In this document: one piece after another, positions 30,690-41,600 of the stretch
Position numbering within the stretch: position 1 is the stretch's first letter
Layout of the letters: the number at the start of each line of letters is the position of its first letter
Assembly (NCBI GenBank): GCA_942492115.1
Contig: CALODL010000027.1
Coordinates: 496,001 to 560,000 of the forward strand
Length of the DNA: 64,000 bases
Origin: CALODL01 sp942492115
GTDB lineage: Bacteria; Planctomycetota; Phycisphaerae; UBA1845; CAIVHJ01
Direction: 5' to 3'
Position numbers and translations under genes: made by a program
The notes under the pieces: model-generated
Told to the model about the DNA's origin: nothing
Databases searched by the model: none
The model's input: the letters and a program-made list of their open reading frames with translations, nothing else

Positions 30690-31320
30690 TCCGCGCGATG
30701 TTGGTGTAATTGATCGAGAATGAGGCGCCGTCTGCGAGTTCGATCGTCAGGGTCCGGCCCGTGTCGGTCATGGGGCAATCGGCGAATGCGCTGACGTCAA
30801 GCGTGTTGACGCCCTTGCCCCCGTCCACAGTGACGAGGTCGTCGGCGGTGGCGGTATCGATTACGATCGTATCCGCGCCACCCCCGCTTTGAATCATGTC
30901 ACTGCCGCCCCCACTGAGAATGGTGTCACGTCCATCGCCGGCCTCGATGATATCATCGCCTGGTCCACCGTCGATGTAATCCGTGCCGCCGCATCCGCGG
31001 ATCATGTCATCACCAGGTCCGCCCATGATGCGATTGACGTTGCGGTTTCCGATGATGCGATCATCCGCGTGGCTCCCAACGAACACGATGCCGGTCAGGT
31101 GTTCGGGCAAGGCCGCAATCTGCGCGGGAAGAAGAGCCATCCGCGTGTAGTAGGACATCGCATTGAACGTATCGATATCGGGTATCGCAGCGATTTGTTG
31201 CGGGGTCAAGTGGACCACCTGGGCTGGTGTCAAATGGCGAAACTCACCTGGATCGAGCTTCTGAATCTGCTCTGTGGTCAATGCGGCGCGCTGTTGGTCC
31301 GTGAGTTCCGTCAGGTTCAT
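30673..31320 (-). CDS. RTX-like calcium-binding protein with N-terminal LTxxQ repeats
   Basis: 215 residues from the ATG at 31320. Residues 1-75 are short repeats of the LTxxQ type (LTDQQRAALTTEQIQKL, LTPAQVVHLTPQQ). Residues about 100-160 have five or six RTX-type nonapeptides (GGPGDDMI, GGPGDDII, GGGSDMI, GGGADTI), which bind calcium and fold as a beta-roll. The end (about 170-215) is a beta-rich cap. No signal peptide is visible, as is usual for RTX proteins secreted by type I exporters through a C-terminal signal; none of those genes is nearby. The upstream frame (31321-31671) looks like noise. Confidence 0.8.
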   Translation of the reverse strand: MNLTELTDQQRAALTTEQIQKLDPGEFRHLTPAQVVHLTPQQIAAIPDIDTFNAMSYYTRMALLPAQIAALPEHLTGIVFVGSHADDRIIGNRNVNRIMGGPGDDMIRGCGGTDYIDGGPGDDIIEAGDGRDTILSGGGSDMIQSGGGADTIVIDTATADDLVTVDGGKGVNTLDVSAFADCPMTDTGRTLTIELADGASFSINYTNIARIIHRS

Positions 31321-31448
31321 CCTCGTTCTCCTATCGGCGTGGCTGCGCGTCATCCGTCGCAGCGTGCTGAACAAGCATACGAACCAGTGCGGCGGCGTGC
31401 GTGGCCCACGCGGCCTACAGAGGAGGGCCGGCATATTATCGGAAGGGG

Positions 31449-32399
31449 TCATTCGCGCCGGCGGCGGGCAATGGTCATTGCCGCGGCAGATAGCAGCATG
31501 GCGGTCATCATGCCCATTCCACAGGCGGACATGGTGGGGACCGGCCCGCTGTCGAATTGGGCAAAAGCCATGCTTCGTGGTGTGTCGAGTCCGCCGGTGG
31601 TGACGGTTTGCACATAGGTGTCGGTGTCGTCGAACTCGACGACGGTGTTGCCGAAGAACGAACACGACCACAGGTGGCCCTGGTCATCGAGGGCAACGCC
31701 CTGCGCACCGCTGAGGTCGGGATGCGTAATGAAACTGGGGACCATGGAATTGCCGGCCGTATCGAACACGTAGATTCGATCGTTGCCGCCGCTGGACACG
31801 TACAGTCGCTCGATTGCACCGGGGCGCCGCGCGATGCTCATCGGGCTGGACAGTCCTGAAGCAGTGAAACTGAACAGATAGTTCTCGTCGGCGTCGAACT
31901 TGAGAACTTCTGCCGACAAGGCGCTGGATACGTAAATGTCATCGTTCGCATCGAACATCACGCAGTTGGGCCCATTGAGTCCGACGCCTGTGAAGCTGCG
32001 TTGGAAATTGCCTGCGAGATCGAAGACCACGATCTGGTCGTTGTTGAAGCTGCCGACGTAGAGTTCGTCATTGGGACCAATGGCCATGCCGGTCGGGCTG
32101 ATGAGTTCATCCGGCGCATTGAACGAGCCCAGGAAGTTCTCTTGTACGTCGAACATGTGTATAGCGTTTTGCGATTGGCTGGCAACATAGATGACCTCGT
32201 TCGGTCCAAATGCGATGCCGCGGGGCTGATCGAGATCGGGACTGGTGAAGCTGCGTAGAAAACCACCGCTTGCGTCGTAGACCAGAACGTTGTCGCCAGC
32301 GAAGTTTCCGACGTATAGATCACCCGTGTCAGCCGGCGGCAGAATCGTCATGGGAGCTTGGGTTGCGAGTATGGCTGCGGTGAATACTGCAATGGTCAT
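31449..32399 (-). CDS. Secreted NHL-type beta-propeller with C-terminal IPTL-CTERM-like sorting tail
   Basis: 316 residues. An N-terminal hydrophobic signal (about 1-17) is followed by six NHL-like blades of about 42 residues, each with a repeated pattern such as GDLYVGNFAGDNVLVYD and NGPNCVMFDANDDIYV. The C-terminus is VPTMSACGMG, a hydrophobic span and ARRRRE, which has the layout of an IPTL-CTERM or PEP-CTERM sorting signal. It is therefore probably exported and processed by an exosortase-type enzyme, which is not in this window. The ligand is unknown. Confidence 0.78.
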   Translation of the reverse strand: MTIAVFTAAILATQAPMTILPPADTGDLYVGNFAGDNVLVYDASGGFLRSFTSPDLDQPRGIAFGPNEVIYVASQSQNAIHMFDVQENFLGSFNAPDELISPTGMAIGPNDELYVGSFNNDQIVVFDLAGNFQRSFTGVGLNGPNCVMFDANDDIYVSSALSAEVLKFDADENYLFSFTASGLSSPMSIARRPGAIERLYVSSGGNDRIYVFDTAGNSMVPSFITHPDLSGAQGVALDDQGHLWSCSFFGNTVVEFDDTDTYVQTVTTGGLDTPRSMAFAQFDSGPVPTMSACGMGMMTAMLLSAAAMTIARRRRE

Positions 32400-32585
32400 C
32401 TGGTTTCCTCCACACGGTCCAAGATACAGGATTGGAGGCCGCCGTAGAAGAGCGGGGGATGTTCGGCGCAGAGATCTTCCGGGGCGGGGCGCATGGCCCA
32501 GCGCCCAGCAGGTGGGTCAGCTGGTGTGGCGTTGCAGGCGTTGATAGAATGAGTTGTGCAGTACCATGTTAGTTTCGGGGTTCGC

Positions 32586-34719
32586 ATGGAGCACAATGAC
32601 TCGCATCATGTTTTCAGTCCCCAGGGTGATGCGAGTGCTTTCGAACTGGACGGTTACGAGGCGATTACCGAGGTTGCCCGGACGCGATTGAGCACCGTCT
32701 ACCGGGCAGTGCAAACCAGTACGCAGCAGCGGGTCGCGCTCAAGGTCCTCAACAGCGGTCCGGGCACGAACAGGAAAGCACTGGCCCGTTTCGAGCGCGA
32801 GATCGATCTGCTCATCGCCCTGCGCCATCCCAATATCGTGCCCATCTACGATGCCGGTCGTGCCGGGGGGCACTACTACTTCGTCATGCCCTTCATCGAA
32901 GGTCAGCCGCCCGACGCCTATGTCGTTGATCACGCGCTGTGTATTGCAGAGCGCCTGCGGTTGATGTGCGCCGTGTGTCGAGCGGTGCACTTCGCCCACC
33001 AGCGGGGCATCATTCACCGTGACCTCAAGCCATCCAACATGATCGTCGACGCCGCCGGCGAACCACACGTCTTCGATTTTGGCCTGGGTAAGATCCTGCA
33101 TGGCGAAGAGGGCCAACAAGATTTGACGCTGACGCTCGATGGTGCCCAGGTCATGGGAACACCCGCGTACATGTCGCCGGAACATGCACTGGGTTGGACC
33201 GCCGCAGTTGACGTGCGCACCGACGTGTATTCGCTGGGCGTGATTCTCTACCGTTTGCTCACCGGGGAAATGCCCTATCCGACGGATGGGGGACTGACCG
33301 AAACCCTGCGCTACATCGAAGAGATGAACCCCCGTCGGCCACATGTCGTCAATCGCGATCTTGATCGTGATATCGATGTGATGCTGCTGAAGGCGATGGA
33401 GAAGGATCCTGAACACCGGTACCAGTCTGCCGGTGAATTGGCCAGCGATATCGAGCGCTATCTGGACGGGAAGCCGCTACTGGCGCGGCCGCCGTCGTTG
33501 TCCTACCGGACGGCCAAGTTCTTCCGCCGTCATCGTCTGGCTTCTCTTTCGGCTGCAGCCATCGTCTTGCTGCTATGTGGCCTCGGTGGCGCATCGTGGC
33601 GGGCCTGGCGGGCCGAAGTCAACGAGCGGCGGAGTATCAATGAAGTGAAAGGCGTCCTGGGAGCGCTGTTCCAACAGGGTATCCCCGAAGATGCTCGCGG
33701 GCGTGATGTGTTGTTCCACGAAGTGCTGGACAACGCGTCGGCGTCGTTTCAGGATCCAGGAAACCTGGCACTATTCAACATGGACGATCGACCGCTGATG
33801 GTTGCTGCCGTCTTCGAGGGCTATGCGCGCTCATCATGGCAAGATCGGCGACTCAGAGGGGGCGGCGCGTCAGATGCGACTGGCGCTGCAGGTCCGTCGT
33901 CAGCACGTTGGGATGGCAAATCACGATACCCTGCGATCTGTCAGTATGCTGGTCGACTACCTGCTCGATCTCGAGGATCTTGACGAGGCTGACGAGGTCA
34001 TCAGTGCTGCGCTCGCGGCGTTGCCTCCCGATGTACCTGAAGATTTGCGCTATCGTGCCCTGAATATTGAACTGTATCGCGCCGTGATCAGCCATCGAAA
34101 AGGGCATTGGGTTGAAGCCGAACAGCAGTACCGTCATACGCTGGGGTTACTCGACATGCGCGCAGATCATGACGTCGCTCGGGCGCTGCGCGGTTTGGCC
34201 CAGAGCCTCATGGAACAGCAGAAGGGCCAGGAAGAGACTGAACAACTGCTGACACAGGTCGCGCGATTGTATCGCGATATGGAGCCAGAAGCGCCGGTGA
34301 TCAACATCATCCGCGTGCATCACGATCTCGCACGGTTCTATGTGCAGCAGGATCGGCTCGACGAGGCTCAGGCGATACTTCAAGATCTGTTGGATCAATG
34401 TTGTTCGCACGTGAGCGAGCGGCACCCCTTGACGGCTCAGGTCATGGCGAGCTGCGCGGAAGTCAAGTGCCGGCGCGGTGACCATGATGAGGCTGTGGAG
34501 CTGTTTATTCGTGCGTTGTCGGTCGCAGATAGTGTCGGCTTACAGGCACGGAGTGCGGCGTTGATCCGCCAGAACTACGGGAACTGCTTGCTGCAGGCTG
34601 GCCAGACTGAATCTGCGTGGTCACAGCTCCGGCTGAGCCACGACGCTCTTGAAGATGCCGTGGGCAGCGATCATGTCCTGACTCGTCGAGTGCAGCGTGA
34701 CCTCGCGTCTGCACGGTAG
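32586..34719 (+). CDS. Membrane Ser/Thr protein kinase with C-terminal TPR region (one-base frameshift)
   Basis: The cytoplasmic kinase domain (about 10-290) has VALKVLN (Lys), IIHRDLKPSN, VFDFGLGK and YMSPEH. The glycine-rich loop is degenerate (VARTRLSTVYRA, no GxGxxG). One membrane span lies near 325-345 (SAAAIVLLLCGLGG). A helical TPR-type region follows in another frame (33802-34719, for example HWVEAEQQYRHTLGLL and LDEAQAILQDLL). The frames join near 33825-33840, where one extra base breaks a continuous reading. Planctomycetes have many such kinases; the target is unknown. I used ATG 32586. GTG 32556 is an alternative, five bases after TAGAAT. Confidence 0.85.
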
Positions 34720-34979
34720 CTCTCCGTGACAACGGTGTACGGCGTTCTTGATATCGTGGAGCCATCATGGAATAGCACCCACGCGATCAGGACACGTGGG
34801 CGCAGGGGGAGGAGGGGCAAGAGTGCCCGGGCCCGGTGGCGCTGCGCGCTCGCACGAACGCATCAGTGACCGCGCCCCAACGAGACCGGTCGCGGTCGCG
34901 ACACTTCGATCTCGAATGGGGTCATGGAGCCGATCGTGATCAGCCGACCGTAGCGCCCGAGAACAGCGTGTCAGCCTAT

Positions 34980-37900
34980 TTAGTGCCGCTTCACTGTTTG
35001 TCGCGTATCGATGATCTCGATTCGGGTCGGGCGCACGCTGTCGATGGCGATCGCGCCGTGATGCGGAGTGGGGAAGAGGAACGTCCGATGTGCACGGTTC
35101 GACGTGTCGTGGAGCACATCGAAGACGAATGTTCCACGGGCCTGTGGGGCAGCACGATAGACAAAGCTCGCCAGGTAGGCGCGTTGCGGAGTGGTGACGC
35201 CGGGACCGTCACGACCCGCGACCATTTGGTGCGTGGCGACGTTGAACGCGGACCATGTGCCTCCGGTCGTGCCGAACCCTGACCGCTGGTCGATGACGAT
35301 GTCGATCAACTCGACGGCTCCGGCCGTGCCACCCCGGGCTTCGAGATGGATTTGATAACCGCGCAGATCCTTGAGTGGGGTGTCGATGAAAACGTCGATG
35401 GCGAAGGTCTGACCGGCGCGCACACGGGCTGCCGTGCTGTTTAGAATCAGTCGGGCGTGTTCGGTGATGATCGGTTCGACGACGGGCGCGGGACGCCCAT
35501 CGAGTGGGCAGCTGCACGGCGAGGCGTCGCCAAATGCGTTGACCGCGTGGAACGCGTCATTACCGTCGCACACACCATCCGGCGCACAGTCGCCGAATGG
35601 GCCGCCGGCGTCGACATTGAGCGCCATGGGGGAGGCTGATTCGCAGGGATATGTTCCCGGAGAGTTGGGGTCGCTGTTGGAAAAACAGTTCAGTGCGTGG
35701 AAGCGATCATTGCCGTCAGGTGTCCCGTCAGGAGGGCAAGAACCGAATTGGCCGCCCATGTCGGCGAACACAATGGCCGTATCGACGCACATGCCGGCGG
35801 CGCACGCCCACCACGTGCAATTGTCATCGCGGATCCCGTCGCCGTTGTCGTCTGCGCAGTCGGCGAAGGTGCGGCAGTCACCGACGCATTGAGGTGGCAC
35901 ACTGGCGGCGTCCGCCGGGTCGCTGCAGCCGTCCAGTTCGTCGCGATCGAAAAACCCGTCACCATCGCGATCGACACCGATGCGAACTGCTGATCCGGTC
36001 GGTACGACGGTATACGTCAGCTCGCTCCCGGGTGCGGCAGCCGACTGCAGCATGGCTGGAGTCAGACTCTCGGCACTGCGGTCGGACTGAAAGCTCCCCG
36101 CGGCGTATACGTACCCACGCTGTTCGCCGGCCTGGGCGCCCTTGACCACCAGTCCGACGGCGCCACTGTTGGCCAGGCCGATGAAATCGGAGATCAGTTG
36201 CAGTTGGGCGGCGGATGCGGTGCCCGAATCGATCAGTGTGGTCTGCTTGCCAACCGCTGCGTGCGAGTCGCTGCTCGGCGGTCCGGGGAGTTCGGTTGGA
36301 TCGGTTGCCGAGCCAGTGGGCAAGTCCGAACCGGCGAAAGCGAGCATGAACGCAACAAGATCAGCGATGTCCTGATCCGAGCCTACACTGAATACTGGCT
36401 CGGAGACGAAACGGGCGATGGAATCGACCGAACCGTCGTGCAGAAACCCGAAGCCTGCAAGATTGGACGCCTGCGTGGCCTCGAATCCGACCTTGTCGTA
36501 CAGGTTGCGCAACTGGGGGGTCTTGATGCTGATGTTGGTCGAACCATCGACCGACACGAGGCCGTGATGCAATTCGCCGTCGGGTCCAGGTGGGATCGGC
36601 TGGAACGACAGTCCCACCAGCGTGAGGTTCGAACCAATTCCGGTCGGGAGTGTGTGACAGGAGACACAGTCGACGCCGTCCAGGCCCGCGTTGCGATAGA
36701 GGCTCAGGCCGTTGACCGCGTCGCCGTCCGGGAGCGGCAAGCCCTGCGGAGCGAACCGCCCAGGCGTGAAATGGCCGGGCAACGGCAGGTTGTTCGGTAA
36801 CGTATTGTCGAAGTTGCGGAACGGATTGGGCGGGAAGGTGATGGTCGCCAGAAAATCCTCGAACTCCTGCATCTCCCCGGGCGACAGCATCGCATCGTCC
36901 CCGAGCAAAGACTCGAACGCGCCGTTGAATTCCTCGATGCCGTTGCGGTCTCCACGCCAATGGTGCGGTTCCTTGCCAATGATGTCCTGCAAAGTCTGGG
37001 TTGTCATCGGTCCTTTCATCGGATGCCAGTCCTCGCATCCACCGCCTACGCCGTTGTTGCAATTCTGATTGAACACTTTCATGTCACCGGACGGATCGCC
37101 GAGATCCCAGGCCAGACGGTCCAGACGTGAATCGGCATGGCACGCGGCGCATGACGCCTGCCCCAGGCCGGAGTTCTTGTGCGTGTCGTAAAGATGTTTC
37201 CGGCCAACCTTGATCACATCCGGTGTCGGATCGAAAAACGGGATGCGTTCGAGTTCAAGTTCAGTCGTCAAGTCGACGACCGACAATGTTCCCTCGAATT
37301 TGTTGAGGACATACAACCGCTGGCGGTCCTCGTCGAGCCGCGAGACCCGTCGGGCCCTCACCGACTTCGATGGTCGGCTGCAGGCCACTGCGCTGCCCAC
37401 CTGCATCGATGACCACCACGTTATTCGAGCCCATTCCCGACACGTAGGCCGCGGTGCCCGCGGCATTCCACACGATTCCTCGCGGGTCGCCAAGAGACTT
37501 GTCCCGTTCGACCTGGGGAACGAACGATGTCGCATACGTCAGGTGTGGATTGAGGTCGACGACCTGCGTCGTGCCAGGATCGGCGTCATCGACGATGGCA
37601 AGGTGAACTCGGATGAACCGTCCGCTGAGATTCGGTTCGAAGCGGACCTCGTTCGTTGCTTCCGTTCCGATGACCGTCACGTCACCCGTGGCCGGGTTGA
37701 CCGCAATGTCCATACAGAGGTTCATCAAATGGTCGGCATAGCTGACAGTGAGCGTATCGGCGTCGATGATGGCAACGTCGTGGTCGGGCAGTGTCCAGCC
37801 CATCGGACGACCGGAGCTGGCTGCGTTCGGCCCACTCACCCAGTCGGTCCAATCGCCGTTGTTGTCATCCACCCACACGCCGTTGTGGTTCTTGACGATC

Positions 37901-38616
37901 AGCCCAACCTCAGGCGGATTGGGATTGCCGGGGTTCTGTAAGGGCATGAACCCACCCCCGTCGTTCGGTGGTGGATTGACGCCGCCATACGGGCCGAGCG
38001 GGTCGTTGACTACATTGGGGGGATAGCCGGCCGCCATCGTCGATCCGCCCCCGAGGATGGTCGAGTGATTGCCGGATTCGAACACCGCGACATAGACGGT
38101 GTCTCCGGTGGGGCTGACCGCCATGGCTCGTGGATCTTCGCCGGCGATGGCAATCATGGTCGGTGGCGCACTCAGATCGTTGAGGTCAAACACGACGATC
38201 GTGTTCACTTGCGAGCAGGACACGAACGCGCGAGCGGTGCCGGCAAAAATGATGTCCGTGGGCTCGTCGGGTGTATGGAGCGTGCGCACGACGTGTCCTG
38301 TGGTCAGGTCGACGATACTGATGCTGTCAGAAATGTGATTCACCACCCAGGCCGTGTCGTTCGACAGTGCTCTGACCGATACCGGGTCGAGGCCGACCGG
38401 TACGGCCATGGTGGGTACGGCCGTACCCGATGTGATGTCGAAGACTTCCAGGCGGTTGTCAGCTGTGTTGACACTGAGTAGTAACGCGTTGTCCGGCGTG
38501 ATGTGCAGCGGATGGACATGCGGGTTTTCCCAGTTGACGACATCGTACTGTGCGATTGTGGAAGATGCCGCGATACTCAGGGCCGCCAGAACGACCGCAT
38601 AACACTTTATTGCCAT
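34980..38616 (-). CDS. Secreted beta-propeller/diheme cytochrome fusion with dockerin-like and cohesin-like C-terminus (one-base frameshift)
   Basis: A signal peptide (MAIKCYAVVLAALSIAASS) is followed by a YVTN/LVIVD-type propeller (about 25-440). A diheme region holds CAACH (37137-37151) and CVSCH (36654-36668) and the peroxidase-like KTPQLRNLYDKVGF and FLHDGSVDS. An EF-hand-like loop (DRDGDGFFDRDEL), two dockerin-like loops and a cohesin-like end follow. The frames 37261-38616 and 34980-37535 join near 37338, where one extra base breaks GPTGLALDEDRQRLY; the neighbour paralogue reads straight through. Repaired length is about 1211 residues. GAGGAG precedes the ATG. It is likely periplasmic or extracellular; oxidase or electron-transfer activity is inferred. 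Confidence 0.85.
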
Positions 38617-38688
38617 GAATGCTCCTCTACTCCTGAAGTGGTCCGCCCATGGTAACGGCTTCCACGTGCGGCGCCCATGTGCCCCGGG

Positions 38689-41600
38689 TCAGCGGAGCGG
38701 AGTGACTGAGATCCGGGCTGGCGTGACGTGGTCGATGGCGATCATGCCGTTGTACGGTGAGGCAAACAGGAACGTGCGGTGATCAGTTTCTTCGTGCAGT
38801 ACTTCAACGACGAACGTGCCGCGGGCGTCGTCGGAAGCACGATAGATGAACGTGGCGAGCCGCGCTTCGGACGGTGTCGGCACACCGTTGTCGTCGCGGC
38901 CTGCGACCATCTGTTGCGTAACGCGATTGAACGCCGTCCAATACGGCGGCGCGGCTGGAGCGTTCGCTTGCTTGCGCCCTCTGTCACCTGGCGTATGCCG
39001 AATAGACGGGTGTGGGCTGTCAGGGGCGGAGGAGCCCAACGGGTTGTCCGCAGGCACTACGATGTCGATGAGTTCGAGCGTGCCGCTCCGGCCACCACTG
39101 GCTTCTAGATGGAGCTGATAGCCACGCAGGTCGCGCACGGCGGAGGTCATGATGACATCGACGGCAACGGTGGATCCAGAGCTGATCATGTGTGTTGCGG
39201 AGGCCACCCTGAGCGCCGTATGGTCGATCACGACGGGATTGCCCTTGCCGTTGAGCTGAGGAGCCGGCCCGTCGAGTGGGCAGGCGCACGCGGTAGCGCC
39301 GGCAAAGGCATTGAGTGCATGGAATGCATCGTTGCCGTCGCATACACCATCCGGGAGACACGCACCGAATGGTCCGCCGGCATCGACGTTCAGTGCGAAT
39401 GGTGCAGAGGGTTCGCACGGGTAGCCGGTTCCGACGTCCACGTCCGTATTGCTGAAGCAGTTGAGAGCGTGGAAGCGGTCGTTGCCGTCGGCCGTGCCGT
39501 CCGGTTCACATGAGCCAAACTGCCCCCCCATGTCAGCAAAGTGAATGGCCGTGGCGGCGCAGGCTCCGGCCGCACACTCCCACCACTGACAGTTGTCGTC
39601 GCGGATGCCGTCCTCGTTGCTGTCGGCGCAGCCGGCGAGTACGCCAGGATCGTCGTCGTCGATCAGCCCGTTGCAATTGTTGTCGATGCCGTCACCGCAG
39701 ACCTCGCGCGCGCCGGAGTGGACACTGTTGTCATTGTCGACGCAATCGGATCCGAGGCAGGCGCTACCGATACCGTACCCATCGTGATCGGCATCCATGC
39801 AGCCCGGGCACTGCGGAGGCACCATGCTCCCGTCCGACGGGTCACTGCAATCGTCGAGTTCGTCGCGGTCGAGGGCACCGTCGCTGTCGCGATCGATGGC
39901 GCTGCGGTGTCCGGTTTCAACGGGGATGAGAGTCCAGGTCAATGCACTGAAGGGCGCCGCTGATTCGATCAGAGCCTGCGCAGTCGGTCGTTCAGCTTGA
40001 CGGTCGGATTGAAAAACGCCCGCACCAGCGTAGAGGTAACCACGGTTGAGACCGTCCTGGCGGCCTTTGACCATCAGTTCGACGGCACCACTATCGGCCA
40101 ATTGCAGCATGCGCTGGATGATCTCGAGTTGCGCGGTCGATGCCGTCCCGGTCACCGTGACTTGTGTGCCAACGGCCGCATGTGTATCCAGGCTGGGTGG
40201 CCCGGGCAGTTCCTCAGGGTCGTCAGGCGTACCCGTCGGGAGGTCCGATCCGGAAAATGACAGCAAGAACGCGACCAGATCGGCGACGTCCTGATCGGAC
40301 TGCGGAGCGAACATCGGTTGTGTTACGAAGCGCGCCAGGGAATCGACGGCGCCATCGTGTGTGAATCCGAAACCGGCAAGGTTCTTCGTTTGTGTCATGT
40401 CGAACCCGACCTTCTCATGCAGGTTGCGCAGCTGGGGCGTCTTCATTGTCGCATTGGTCGAGCCGGACAGGGGGATGACACTATGATGCATTTCACCGTT
40501 TGGACCGGCGGTCATTGGTTCGAATGCGTCATCGACCATCGTGTAATTGGATCCGATGCCGGTTGGCAACGTGTGACACGCGACACAGTCGACGCCCACC
40601 AGCCCCGCGGTGCGAAAGAAGGCCAGGCCATTCTGAGCATTGCCGATGGGGAGAGGCTGTCCAGCCGGGGCATCGAAACCGGTGGTGTAGTGACCGGTCA
40701 GCTGGAGGTGTGCGGGCAATGAGTTGTCGAAGTTGCGGAATGGATTGGGAGGGTATGTGATGGTGGCGAGGAAGTCTTCGAACTGTTGCATTTCGAGAGC
40801 GGTTAGCACTTCATCGTCGCCCAGTACCGATTGGAAGGCTCCATTGAAATCCTCGATGCCGTCACGGTCGCCGCGCCAGTGCAGTGGTTCTTTACCAATG
40901 ATGTCCTGCAGAGTCTGGGTGGTCATCGGTCCCTTCATTGGGTGCCAATCCGCACAATCTTCACTCACACCGCCGTTGCAGTTTTGATTGAACGGGCGCA
41001 TCGCACCCGACGGGTCGCCGAGATCCCATGCCAGTCGGTCGGTTCGCGCGTCAACGTGACAGGATGCGCATGATGAGTGTCCGAGTCCCGAGGTATCGTG
41101 GGTGTCGTACAGATGCCTGCGACCCTGGCGGATAGCCGCAGGCGTCGGATCGAAGAACAGGACCCGCGCCGTCTCCATTTCGGTGATCGTGTCGATGACC
41201 GAGATCGACCCTTCGAATTTGTTGAGCACGTACAGGCGGTCGTTCTCGGCGTCGAACACGATGCCTGTGGGGCCTTCTCCAACCTCGATCGTGGGCTGCA
41301 ATCCGGCACGTGCGCCCGTCGTGTCGATGACGATGACATTGTTCGAACCCATGCCTGTGACGTAGGCACGTGTGCCGGTGTCGTTCCATACGACGCCACG
41401 GGGGTCGCCGACGGATCGATCACGCTCGATCTGAGGAATGGTCGGTGCGTCGTACGTCAGGTGGGCATTGAGATCGACGAGTTCGTGGGTCGTTGGATCC
41501 ACTGCGTCGACGAGGGCGGCCTGCACGCGGATGAACCGACCGTTGACATTGGGTTCATAGCGGACGTCGTTGATGGCATCGGTTCCCACGACTGTGATCG

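Noticed and set aside
30889..31617. Plus-strand frame opposite the RTX-like and NHL genes
   Set aside because: Spans two genes and the gap between them on the other strand. The RTX and NHL patterns are the real signal.
31321..31671. N-terminal extension of the RTX-like frame
   Set aside because: His/Arg-rich low-complexity reading overlapping the NHL gene end. The Met at 31320 is a better start.
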